From the NCBI GenBank assembly GCA_947396885.1, contig OX377201.1:28931923-28995922 (forward strand): a stretch of 64,000 bases of DNA, read 5' to 3'. The DNA is from Heligmosomoides polygyrus polygyrus. Its lineage: Eukaryota; Nematoda; Chromadorea; Rhabditida; Heligmosomidae. The translations under genes were made by a program, and so were the position numbers. A model generated the notes under the pieces. It was not told the origin of the DNA and searched no databases. It saw nothing but the letters and a program-made list of their open reading frames with translations. The first letter of the stretch is position 1, and each line of letters begins with the position of its first letter. Positions 31,112 to 43,100 of this stretch are shown here, in pieces.

Positions 31112-34100
31112 ATGTTTTCTCTTCCACGAATCGGATTGTGCTATGTGCTTACGGTGACTCCTCTGCGACAAGTGGGTTCGTTTTTCAGAAATACTTGTAT
31201 AACGTCCGAAATGCCCCTTCGTTCTTGAAAGCAAAAGTTTAGTAGGCAAACTATTCCTCGTGGTCATTTGGAATGAAACGCAACTTCACCGTATATCTCC
31301 TTAAAATATCACCAGTTTCGTAGTGGCCGTTTGTTTGTTGAATTCATCGAGCGGACAGCAGAAGGCCTCCATTTCCGTCGTGTGCAGGAGCACTTAAACG
31401 GGTCTTTCTCGCTCGAGAAACATGAAGAGTGTCAGAGTGACCTAACACTTAGTTCTCATTCAACAGCGCTAAAGGCGTCATATTTTTCGTTTGTTACTTT
31501 TGCAAGCCCATCGACATATGGTTTGAGTCCTAGGCTTCTTTTCATGTTTCTCGAAATCCAGCCAGTTTTGACTTTCAGCCAGTAGATGTCATCGATGTGC
31601 GCCACGGGACCGACCCACCTAAATTGCGCCGAGTGGGCTGAGTCCTAGGCTTCATTTGATGTTCCTCGAAATCCAGCCAGTTACGACATTCAGCCAATGG
31701 ATGTGATCAATGTGCGCCACGGAACCGACCCACCTAAATTGCGCCGATTGGGCTCAAGCTCTCTAGCGTCTCTACTCTTCGAGCGTCAGCGATGCTTGGC
31801 GCTCCAGAAGTCTTAAATCAGATGTTTGGATCGGTTTATTCCTGTCGCTGTTTTCCCCGTTTGTCCTCGTATTCTTCGACAGTCCAAAATTCTTTCCAGA
31901 CCACTTGTTTCATTAGATAGGGCGTCCTTTGTCTTTAATTTGGCAACAGTTATTGAACGCAAACAACTGTAAAAAAACACTTCATCAGCAGTCTAGCGAT
32001 GAGCACTTACCAGCTGGTTCTTCGTTCTTTGATCGAACGAGATGGTTATTTTTAGAGGATATGTTATCGCTTCGCTTCGGGAAGGTCTGTCTTTGATCAA
32101 GAGAATGGACTGTTTTCGGTGCCTGTTCGCTTCAAGAACAATCGAGGGGATACTATCCAGCTGGATGCGGTGTACCAGGTGTGAATTTCCCACATCTTCT
32201 CTCGCTACTGAGAAATCGCTGGCAGTTCTTCTCTCTCATAGCTTAGTGTAGTCACTTTATTGCAAGAGGATAGATATCCCATCTCTTTCTAGGACACAAT
32301 GCCTGACGGAGGAGAGAAGGCGGTTTTGTTCGCCCTACACGGTTCGCCAGGATCTCATGCAGACTTCAAGTATCTCGCGCCGGAACTGAAGAAGAACGGA
32401 GTGCGCATGGTGATGCCGAATTATCCCGGAATGGGATACACCGCTGGTGAAACTTAGCTTCTTTGTACTGCCTTCTTCCGCATCCATTTCTTCCCTACTA
32501 TTGTCGTTGACCTAAAACGACGGTCTGCTTCAGGTGATCTGCGGCTCTCCTGTGAGAACGAGGAGCGGAACGAATTCGCCCAAGCAGTGCTCGACAGTCT
32601 GGACAATGTTCAGTCGCCACATCTGTACTTCATAGGTCATTCACGGGGCGGAGAAAATGCTCTACAAATGGCAACTTCGCCGCTGAACGTTGTGAGTTCG
32701 TGCAAATGCCAGATGCCGATACTTGAATCCACTCTGTGCTTAGTTGGTCATGTCTTCTATACCAAGACATCCGCAGCTAATTCCCAGCCGTACTTCTTGC
32801 ACAGACTACCATTATTTTTGTAACTACCTCTCGAATTGCGGCTCGTCGTTCTTTTCTAAAAATTGTAGGCGGTTAAAGATAGCGTGCCAAATGATACCAC
32901 ATCCTTCGGATCTATCCTGCTTATCGTCTTAATCGGAGGGGAGCACTTTTAGAAAAGCTGAACAAATTGAAAACATGTGGTCCTGTAAAGTTGTAAGGAA
33001 ATGTCCACTATTGGGCAAGTTCAGTGGGTCGTCACTTTAAAATAGTCATATTTAATACTGGCGCCGTTCTTTAACATACAGACTGAAATGCCTCCCTTTA
33101 AGACAGATTCCATTCTTTTCCAGAAGTCAAGGACCAGGGGCGGCATTATTCAATCTCTGTTTTTAAGTGGACCACGCATCCCACCCCTACAGAATGTCGT
33201 GGAGGCAGTTTGAATGTATTAGGTTGTCCCATAAGTCCCCGCCGTTTTTTTCAACGATTCACTGCAGATTTCACCGGCGGTCTCTTGCATAGCGCTGCAT
33301 AGATTTCGGAAGAGAATGATTTGCTCTATCAGAACATTTATTTCATTTCTTTTTTCATCACGGATTTTGTCAATTTTTAGGTCGTTGAAGTGGAAAGTGA
33401 AAAAGTGGAAAAGTAGCCATTTGCGCACTTGTTCTCTCTGCTTGGGTTTGTATTTTTTTTCTCAGTTTTTTATAGGACTTGGAACACAATGTTCTGTACT
33501 ACAAGAATATGTGTTGGTCCTATTTTCTCACTTGCCCTTTATTGATTTTTAGGCCATCAAATTGGGAATTCCGACTTTTCCGCCCGAATTTTTACCAAAA
33601 CTCCAGTTCTGTGGTTGGACTTTTTTTGCTTGATGTTATATGTTGTTTGGAAGAGGACGTCTTGCTCAGTAAGAATTGTGTCGCGCTTATTGGCTCACGC
33701 TGATTTTTGTCGAATATCAACAACTGAAGAAGGAGAAGGAGTTGTTGGTGAAGACGATTTTTCTCTTTTTGGCATTTTGTTGATATTCAATTGGAATCAA
33801 TAAATGCGACAAATATTCTTATAGAGCAAGACATTCTCTTTCGAATGACATATAACACCAACCCAAAAAGTCCAACCACAGAGCAGGAGCTGTCGGCAAA
33901 AACAACCATCCTCCTTCGGACTCCCAATTTGATGGCTTAAAAATCAATAATGGACAGATGAGCAAATAGCGCTAACACATATTCTTGTAGTACAGAACAT
34001 TGTCTTCAAAGTGCTATAAAAACTGCGCAAAAAATTGCAAACCTCGATTCGATCGCAGGGTGGCGCACGGGCCGGTCGCGTCTCTTGTCTCGGAGCCGAT

Positions 34101-37100
34101 TCGGTTTCTAATTCCTTACTCTTCGCCAAATCCTTAATTCGTCTGTGCGACTGACACGTCTACCGTTCGGACACGTCTACTGTTACCTACTGCCGCCGAC
34201 GTACTCTGGTTTCACTGCGATCTAACGTTATTCTGTTATTGGAAGACTTCTCTGCGACGATCACGTACGACCCGTGATCAATACTGCGGTTTATTGGTCG
34301 TCTCATCAGGTCTATTGGATCACACTTCTGTTCGAGCTTCAATCAATGAACACACCTTCTCGTTCGAATTTTAAGGGAACCAAAAGATCGTATCCGTCAT
34401 CCTCGCCGAGAGCTACAGCCGAGCAGCAGCCATGTCTTGAGGATGCCATGCGTGATCTCAACGACTCCACACAGGTCCCGGAGTGTGTCAAGATGGCTTT
34501 CAACTCGTTGGTTAAAGAGCTAAGTCTAGTTCGGCAGGAGAGAGACAAGCTTCGCGAGGAGAACCTCGCTCTTCGCATGAGGCTTGGAATTTCTCCGGAT
34601 TCCGATCTAACTTCAAACCCCTTGAGTTCGATTAGTAGTGATCATGTGAATGTTGACCACACTACTATCAATAAGGTCGACTGTCGTGAGTCTGAGAGAC
34701 TCAGATCGGTAATCATCTCTGGTATTCCTGAAATGAGTAGCTCTAATGTAAGAGAACGCGTATTGTATGATCACAGAAGTGTCATGAACGTACTGTTTCA
34801 CTTAAACATCGAATGTGTTCCTGTTGCGGTGTATAGACTTGGTCGCCCCAGCGTAGACAGAAATAGGCTTCTCAAAGTAGTGTTGCCTGCGACATATTTC
34901 CAAAGGATGGCGGTTAGAAGGGCTTCCAGACTGCGTTTCTTCCCCGAGAAGGGGGTCTTCCTAAGGGAGTCCCTCACCGACTCTGAGAGGAAACGGCGTC
35001 GGGAAGAACGTACTAGCCGCAGCAATGTTGTGTCTCAACCATCGCAGTTATTCGTTACTTCTTCTACTCAGCAGGGAAACTAGGCTCATTTCTTCGGTGT
35101 TCTTTGCCATTCGATTCCTCTTGTTTCCCCAACTCAGTGCTTTCATGTTTTTATGCAAACATTAGATCTTTTCCAAAAAATGCTGTTTTCCTTAATTCAC
35201 TGGCATCTAGGTACGACTTGTTCTTACTCACAGAGACATGGTTGAAAAACCATCATGTTGTAGCATCCATGATAGACGAGTGGATTAATGATTATGCAGT
35301 GCTGCGTTGTGATAGGAGTCGCAGAGCAGGCGGTGGAGTAGCAATATTTCTTAGGTCCTCTTTGTCTTACTCTTTAGTTCTGTCTGAATCGGTAGGTAAT
35401 GGGTACGAAATGTTAGCTGCGGATATACTTCATCCAGATCTACCATTCCGAATTATCCTGGTGTATAGACCTCCTTCAGCCACCGCTGCATTTACTGAGC
35501 AACTAGCTAAGGCCATTAGTGATTTGACAACTATAGACACCCCAGTCGTTGTAATTGGGGATTTCAATGCTCCGGACATTGACTGGGCACACTGGAATAC
35601 CAACAAAGAACTTTCTAATGGACTTTCTGAGATGTTTTCATGTCATGGCTTCTTCCAATTCGTAAAAGACCCTACTAAAGGCTCGAATATCCTAGATTTG
35701 TTGTTCTGCAATGACTCCCAACTTGTTTCCAACGTGTCGTTATTGTCTTCGGTCGGTGATAGTGACCACTTCAGTTTCTCATTCAAACTATTGGGATGTG
35801 GAGTCCAAAGCTTCCTCGTTTTGAAAAGGTCTTTTTCGAAAGCTGACTATAGCGCCATCAATATCTATCTTCACAAGGTACTGTGGGTCGACTCCTTTGA
35901 GTCGGTTTCTTCTGTTAACGAAAAATACAATATGTTCCTTTCCATCCTTAATGACGTGATAGATAAATTCGTTCCATGGGGCTATGTCTTTCCTTCGAAG
36001 CCTCGACTTCCCACCTATCTCCAGAACATGTTGGACCATAAAGAGCGTCTTTTAATATACGCTAAAATGTCTGACGATTGGACAGAATATTTATGCTTCG
36101 CCAAAAAGTTCAACGAAGGGTTAAGAAAGTACAATAGAAGCGTTGAGAAGAAAATTGTTCTCGCAAAGGACAAAAATCGCTTCTTCAGATTCATGAAATA
36201 TAAACTAAATATGAAAACTCATTTTTCTGATTTAAAGCTGGAAGGTAAAACTTTGTTGAGCGACTACGCCAAAGCTAATGCCCTTGCTTCACAATTCAGC
36301 AAAATTTGTGTTGCCGACAATGGTGTAAAACCGCATTTCACTCCCGAAATACAAGTAAAAATGGAGACGTTTCCTTTTTTCGATGCTGAAGCTGTTTTCA
36401 ATGTTTTAAAAAAATGGCCCATCTCATATTCTCTCACGCCTGATGGAATACCCTTCTCCTTCATCAAAAATGTAGCGCACACTATAGCATATCCACTTTC
36501 TTACCTGTACAATCAGTCCATTATGTTTTCTGAAGTACCCACTCTTTGGAAGCATTCCTATGTAACTCCAATTTTGAAAAGTCAGCCCTCATCCGAACCT
36601 ACTAATTATAGACCCATTAGTATCACTTCCTTGTTTTGCAGGCTATTCGAAAAACTTCTTAAGCCTCATGTCATGGAACATTTAGCGAAGAACTGCTTAA
36701 TTCCTTCAGCTCAGCATGGATTTGTAAAAGGAAAGTCTATTGAGAGCAACATGTTGGAATCCCTGAATGATTGGACCATTGCTTTGGACAACAAGAAAGT
36801 TGTGGACGTAATATACGTAGACTTTTCGAAAGCATTTGACAGAGTCACCCATGAAAAGCTTTTATATAAAGTAGAAAAGCTTGGATTCCATCAAAAAATT
36901 TATGACTGGTTGAAATGTTTTCTCACTGGAAGGACTTTTCAAGTCCGTGTCAACTCTACTTTTTCGGATGTATTCGAGGTCATTAGCGGAATCCCCCAGG
37001 GCGGAGTCCTTTCACCAATACTTTTTAACATATTCACCGCGGATCTGGGCGACAGCTTGAAAGGCACGGGTATCACTGCCAAACAATTTGCCGATGACTT

Positions 37101-40100
37101 GAAAATCTATTTAGAAGTGAGTAATACCCAAGATTCCAGTATTCTCCAAGCGGGAATTGATAGTTTGGTCAAATGGTCCGAAGACTGGCAGTTGCCGCTT
37201 TCACAGCACAAAACATTCTACATGCGGCTGGGGAATTCCCGGACTTCTAGTAAGTACTACGTAAATGGTTCTGAAATTACAAAGGTTAAAGAAATCAAAG
37301 ACCTTGGGTTCAGGTACGAAGATTCGCTTGACTTTTCTCCTCACTATAAGGAATTGTACAGGACAGCCCTTGCTCGTACGTACAATATATTCAAAGCTTT
37401 GAGCACTAAGGATAGCAAAGTGCTTATTAGGGCATATAAGACTTACGTTCGCCCGATTGTTGAATGTGGTACTGTTGTGTTTGCACCGCACAAGAAACGG
37501 GATGTTGCATTGCTTGAAAGAATTCAAAACAACTTCACCAGGAAGATGCTAATACGGCGGGGAGGTTTCCTCCATTCCAAAATTCCTAGCGCAGTGGTAA
37601 GAAACAAGTACTTTGGACTCCCAACTCTTGAGTCAAGACGTAAACTATTTGACGTTCGAATGGTTCGAAAGCTTCTGGATGAGCAATCCGCAGTTAATGT
37701 TTCACAATTTTATACGCTACGTCCTTCTATAACCAGGGGTGGGCAATGGAAACTTTCTTTTCCTAGACCTAAAACCTCAATCAGAGCCAACTTCTTCACT
37801 GTTAGAGCAGGACTTGCATATCTTCACCTCCTTAAAACTGCTCCTACCCCTGATTCTGTAGCCTCCTTCAAACGCCTTGCAGCAACCTCTATTCTCTCAG
37901 CATAGGTGTATCGTTGAGCGTTCAAAAGTTCATTTTCCATATTGTTGTTGTTGTTTTATCTGACGCCTGTCTTATACAGCGTATGCAAATAAATAAATAA
38001 AAAAAATAAATAAACCTAAGCGGAGAGAACAAGTGCGCAAATGGCTACTTTTTCACTTTTTCACTTTTCACTTCAACGACCTAAAAATTGACAACATTTG
38101 ATGAAAAAAGAAATGCAATACATATTCTGATAGGTCAAAGCATTCTCTTTCGAATGCTATGCAGCGCTATGCAAGAGACCGCCGGCGAAATCTGCAGTGA
38201 ATCGTTAAAAAAAACGGCGAAGACTTATGGGACAACCTAATAGATTCTGCCTATGCCCCCACCCCCAAATGACTTACGGTGGCCGGTAGGTCTAGGGTGG
38301 ACCCCGATTTGCATAATTCGGATTTATTCGGACCCGTCATTTTTTCAAACCCGATTGAGAGGATGATGCGAAAAATGCCATGTTTGAAAAGCCCTGGATC
38401 TCAGGATGATTCGGGTAACAGTGGCTTTAACAAGGAAGATTTTTGGATGATCCGTATACGTGATCTATTTTTGTATCCAAATATCCGAGTTGGATAGGGC
38501 GTCAGATTTCTGATTAAAATCAGTTATCGTAATTATCCGAAAATCCGATCTCGTGAAAATGATCACAACATATTTGTATCGCCGTGTAGTCCAGGCTTTT
38601 AAAAAATTCCATTATTCCTTGAATCCTTTTAACCAGAGTTTAAAAAATGACGGATACCGATTGTCCGAATCGGCGTCGGATCCAATGTCTAGTGGCCGGC
38701 CGATCGAGAAGCCAGTGATTTTCCCTCCCGGAGAAATCTTAAGGCCATTCACCGACACCTCAGGATTGGAAGACCTGGGTGAGGCAGGTAAGAAGCCAAA
38801 ACCAAAAACCTGGAACTGGGTGCAAGCGTCTTCCGGCACCTTCTCCGATTGCTCTGTGCTCAGCTGGTCCTCGTTACAGTAAAGGCATATTAAACACGTT
38901 CTTCATTCTCAAAATTATCAGTAGGATTGCTCGAAAGAAAAGACAGCCTTCCGAGTGAGCGTTCTTACAAATTCTAAGGCCCAAGGATGGATGGTTGTCC
39001 TAATTTTGAACATTGTTTTGTCCTGAATGAACACCCCGTGACGTGATGTGAATCAGTGCGTCTCACTGCCTAGTTACTGTTGTCGCAGTGTCTACAGCTC
39101 AGCTGCTTCACTCAACGACCATCACTTGCACTGGAATGGTCTCTGACGTTTGCTAATATTTGCAGTACCGTCTCTCGTGTCTGCGCGAGATATATCTTTG
39201 GCGAGCTGGACAGTTTTTGGTTCCTGCTCCGTGCGAGAACGAGCTTCGTGCCTGCCTTCAACAACTGTTAATCAATGCGGGGCTTACTGTAGCAGAGGAA
39301 CGAAATGGAATCACCTAACTCGCTGATAGGCGTGCAATAACCAGTTGGTTATCCAAGAAAAAGCTCTCCATATAACCCGCTTCTCAGACGGAGTTTTCAA
39401 GTGTCAATAACTATATGATAATACGACGCGTGGTAGCGTAGTCGGAGGAGGTGCTGACCGTCGCTGCACCCAATTCCAGGTTTTTGGTTCGGATTTTCCG
39501 CTCAGACCAACCAAGATTTCCTTCCCTCAGGGGTCGGCGAAGTGGCACTTGGTTCGTCCGTGAAGGATAAAACACTAACTTGGCCATCGACTACCCACTC
39601 CAGGTCATGGCCTCCTCGATAGCCTGTAGAAGTGGAATGCGTGGCGCATTCCATGAAGGAACTGTTTAACGATTGCGAACGATTTATTTGTTTTAATTTT
39701 TTATATTTGTTGTGGACCTGAAGAAGAATTTTGGCCTAAAATTTTGCTATAGAAAGAAAATGGGCAATAGAAATGAAACAATCCTACTTCTGTTTAGTAC
39801 ATTGGCGACGAGGTTCAGTTCCACCACCAGTAATGTGAGCTGTCGTAGTAGTCGCACGGCGGGCTTTAAATCGAGGTTCCTTTCAGCTCACGCCCAAATC
39901 AAGCAAGCGTTCCGTCCCTCCGCCGTTTGTGAACGTATGTCTTTCGTGTTTGGAAAGGAAAAACACGTCTTTATCCATCGACTAGTCGCCGGAAATCGTT
40001 GTATAGGCCAAATCGCCTGTATCACCTGTCGTCCTGTTGACCATCAAGTTGCTCACACGGGCACCAACAGCTCCTTCATTCATCCCTGTCTCCTGCGGTA

Positions 40101-43100
40101 GTGCTCCAATTGGTCTTCCTCTCTCGAGGAACATAAAGATCATCAAATCATTCGATCAGGGCTTTCATGAAAAAGTCCGACCAACGCGTTGCTGGGCGTC
40201 CTGGTATTCTCTTGACATCCCCGAGTGATCCCATCGGTGAGTCGTCCAACGGATGTCTGCGAAACATATTACATTCGTAGCCGACCCAGCTAATTTTCGA
40301 CGACTTGACCCATTGCGCTTCTGATCTTCGAACGTCGACGAAGCTCGGAACTTCGGAGGCCTTCTCTCATTTGCGTGAGTCGTGTCACACCGAGCATCGT
40401 CCTCTAGATTCCACGCTGTGCGACGTTGATCGCGTGCTCATCCTGCTTTCGTATAGACCAGGTCTCCAAGTTAGGGCAGGAAGAACAGTGGAGTCGAATA
40501 GTTGGGTACGTTCTTCGTCTTCTTCGCGACTTCTTCGACGCTCTTGAAAGCACTCCAAGACGCTCGTTTCCTCCTGCCCAGCTCAGGCACTACATAGTTC
40601 GTTGAGCATGTTGTCTTCGCAACCCAGATACATATAGCTGGAGCATTCGGAGATGTTCGTTCCGTTAAGCGAGAACGGGGCATCAGAAGGCCGCCTGTTT
40701 CTCATGGAGGCACAGGACAAAATATCCCTTGAAATCGCCTCCAGGCCATCCTGTAGAAGTGGAATGTGCAGCGCTTGCCAAAGGGAAACGAATAATGCCC
40801 TCTTGTATCCTCATCTATAACTATGAAATGATCAAAATCCTTCCACTAGGCTTAAAAGGCACAGTGTCTCCAAATTTCTTGAAACAAGGTGTATCCGAAT
40901 TTATCGCACAATAACTATGGAGGCTCTAATGAATTCTCCATATTCTCCCATCTTGAAACCTCGGCATCTTTATCAACTGTGCTGTTTTTGCTTCTGTATC
41001 ATCGAGGTTAGTGGGTGGAAAAGGTTATTTTAGGCCTGAAGTTTCGACAGTTTCGTTGTCATCAGAGGCCTAAAGATGGCACGAAGTTTCTAGTTTGTAT
41101 GCTACGTGACCAAGCGCTCCCCTCGTTGCCGTTTTTGACCTAAATTTAAGCAGATCGTCCCCCTCCTATTCCGTTGTTGGATGCGCCACGCACTCTGCTT
41201 GGGATATCGTGAATGCGATTTGAATGCGTACTAGACCTTTACAATGACTGAGGACCAACAAGACAGTATTTTATGCTTCCCAGACAAGTCTGGTACCAGT
41301 TCACTGAGCCCGTAGGGATTGAAGGTCTCGCTAGCCTAGGCGCAACCCTGATCAAAAACCTCGAATCGGGTGCACACCTCAGCCAGCGTCTCCTCTGCCT
41401 GCATTATCACGCGCGCCTTTCTTACTTATAATTAGCCTAACTACAATTTGCCTTAGAATTTCACTGTGCTCAAACGTATTGTGGGCGGCAACATAGAGTA
41501 ATACATTTGAATGCTACATCGAATACTGACTGGAGCGGATTTTTAAGAATTAGCTCAGCCATAGTGTGGTTTATTTATTTATTTATTTACTACACAAAAT
41601 GTGTGCCATAAATAATAAATGCTGAAGATGAACTCAGACGACCTTCCGCTGCTGAGTGTAGTAGTGTCGCTACAACTCGCTGGTAGTCTCACTGGGACAC
41701 CATATCACTCCTGATCGCTGAGCTTGCAGAACGGGGCAAACGGGAGCAGATCTTTTGTGACAGATCCAGACACTCATTTTTGTTTCTTTCTGGGATTTCT
41801 GGTAGAAATCCAAAGCACTTCGAGGACTGGTGTTGCAAAATTTCCGTGAAATTGCACGAGCAAGACAGTCCAATGGTAAGCAAGGGAATGATGCATTAAC
41901 ACATGTCATTCTTACTCCTGGTAGTGTGGAGTTGCTTTGCAACATGGGTGAGAAATTGGAAAGAAAACGAGCGAAGGAGACAGAAGTTCCCTCATTGTTC
42001 CGCCATATCGTAACACTCCATCGACGACACCGAAGAAGGCTGTTGTTTCTGTGTCTTAATAGTACCTTGCTTCAAAGTTCTTTCCACTGCAAATATTGTT
42101 AAAAACGATCACGGCACTCCTGAATAAGTGTCTGCAACGTATTCGGGTGGCGCGGGGAGTACTACAATCAGGTGAGGGGATTGGCAATGGGACAAAGGGT
42201 GGCTCCCTGCTAGCGGTACCGTCGATTGCCGCGTGGCTCGCCTTCGACGGCGATGGGTCCTTAAGTGACTGATCTTCGAGTCAATGATCTCGTCCCCATC
42301 GGGTTCAATTTCGAAATTTTCTTTGTCTTGGTTGTGTTCATATGCGCTTCTGTTTGTGAAGTTTATTTGAGCCAGTAACAACAAGCTCAGAAATTACTAA
42401 ACCATGACAACTCTGTCTAGCAAGTAGGGTTCAGATCAATCCCAATTTCTGGACTGCCACTGCAAGCCGTCTGAGCATCCTATCCCTCTATCGACTGTAA
42501 TCACACCAAATCTGGTCGACCTGCGGACTCCCGTGGTCGGCCAGGTCACCATCGCCTCCGCGGTGAAGGCTGCCTGGCTCCGTGCGAAGCGGCGGATGTC
42601 ACGACGCGAGTCGACGCTAATTGGCTCCGCAGGCACTGTCCCGCGTCTTTGCCCGCGCCGCTCTCAGGCAGATCGTCCCCCTCCTATTCCGTTGTTGGAT
42701 GCGCCACGCACTCTGCTTGGGATATCGTGAATGCGATTTGAATGCGTACTAGACCTTTACAATGACTGAGGACCAACAAGACAGTATTTTATGCTTCCCA
42801 GACAAGTCTGGTACCAGTTCACTGAGCCCGTAGGGATTGAAGGTCTCGCTAGCCTAGGCGCAACCCTGATCAAAAACCTCGAATCGGGTGCACACCTCAG
42901 CCAGCGTCTCCTCTGCCTGCATTATCACGCGCGCCTTTCTTACTTATAATTAGCCTAACTACAATTTGCCTTAGAATTTCACTGTGCTCAAGCGTATTGT
43001 GGGCGGCAACATAGAGTAATACATTTGAATGCTACATCGAATACTGACTGGAGCGGATTTTTAAGAATTAGCTCAGCCATAGTGTGGTTTATTTATTTAT

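Larger units (their letters stand above)
34026..38013 (+). mobile_element. CR1/Jockey-type LINE with two open ORFs
   Basis: A roughly 4-kb non-LTR retrotransposon: 5' UTR, ORF1 (34346-35083), ORF2 with APE endonuclease and RT (about 35104-37905), a short 3' UTR and an AAATAAATAAATAAA-type tail near 37986-38013. Both ORFs lack stops and frameshifts, unlike every other retroelement here, so it is either young or still selected. It lies inside the mariner foldback, directly 3' of the CAGTT foldback, in sense orientation in intron 4 of gene B. Target duplications were not resolved because the flanks are themselves repetitive. Confidence 0.9.
33219..38240. mobile_element. Mariner-like foldback with about 230-bp arms, TA TSD
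   Basis: The left end TTAGGTTGTCCCATAAGTCC and the right end are inverted repeats, flanked by TA at 33217-33218 and 38241-38242. Similarity runs about 230 bp inward (33219-33448 with 38010-38240), including CACTGCAGATTTC, GCATAGCGCTGCATAG and CAACGACCTAAAAATTG. The terminal sequence is of mariner type. No transposase of its own is present; the interior is occupied by a second foldback and a complete LINE. Confidence 0.85.
33125..38876 (-). repeat. SINE-1 copy split by two insertions
   Basis: Three pieces join into one minus-strand SINE-1: 33125-33218, 38243-38286 and 38700-38876. The first gap is the mariner foldback flanked by TA. The second is a 405-bp MITE flanked by GTGGCCGG. Joined, the order of SINE blocks is the consensus one: 3' end, GTCGTGGAGGCAGTTTGAATG, AATGACTTACGGTGGCC, CCAGGTCTTCC-like, A-box side. 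This is the oldest layer of the tower in intron 4 of gene B. Confidence 0.75.
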
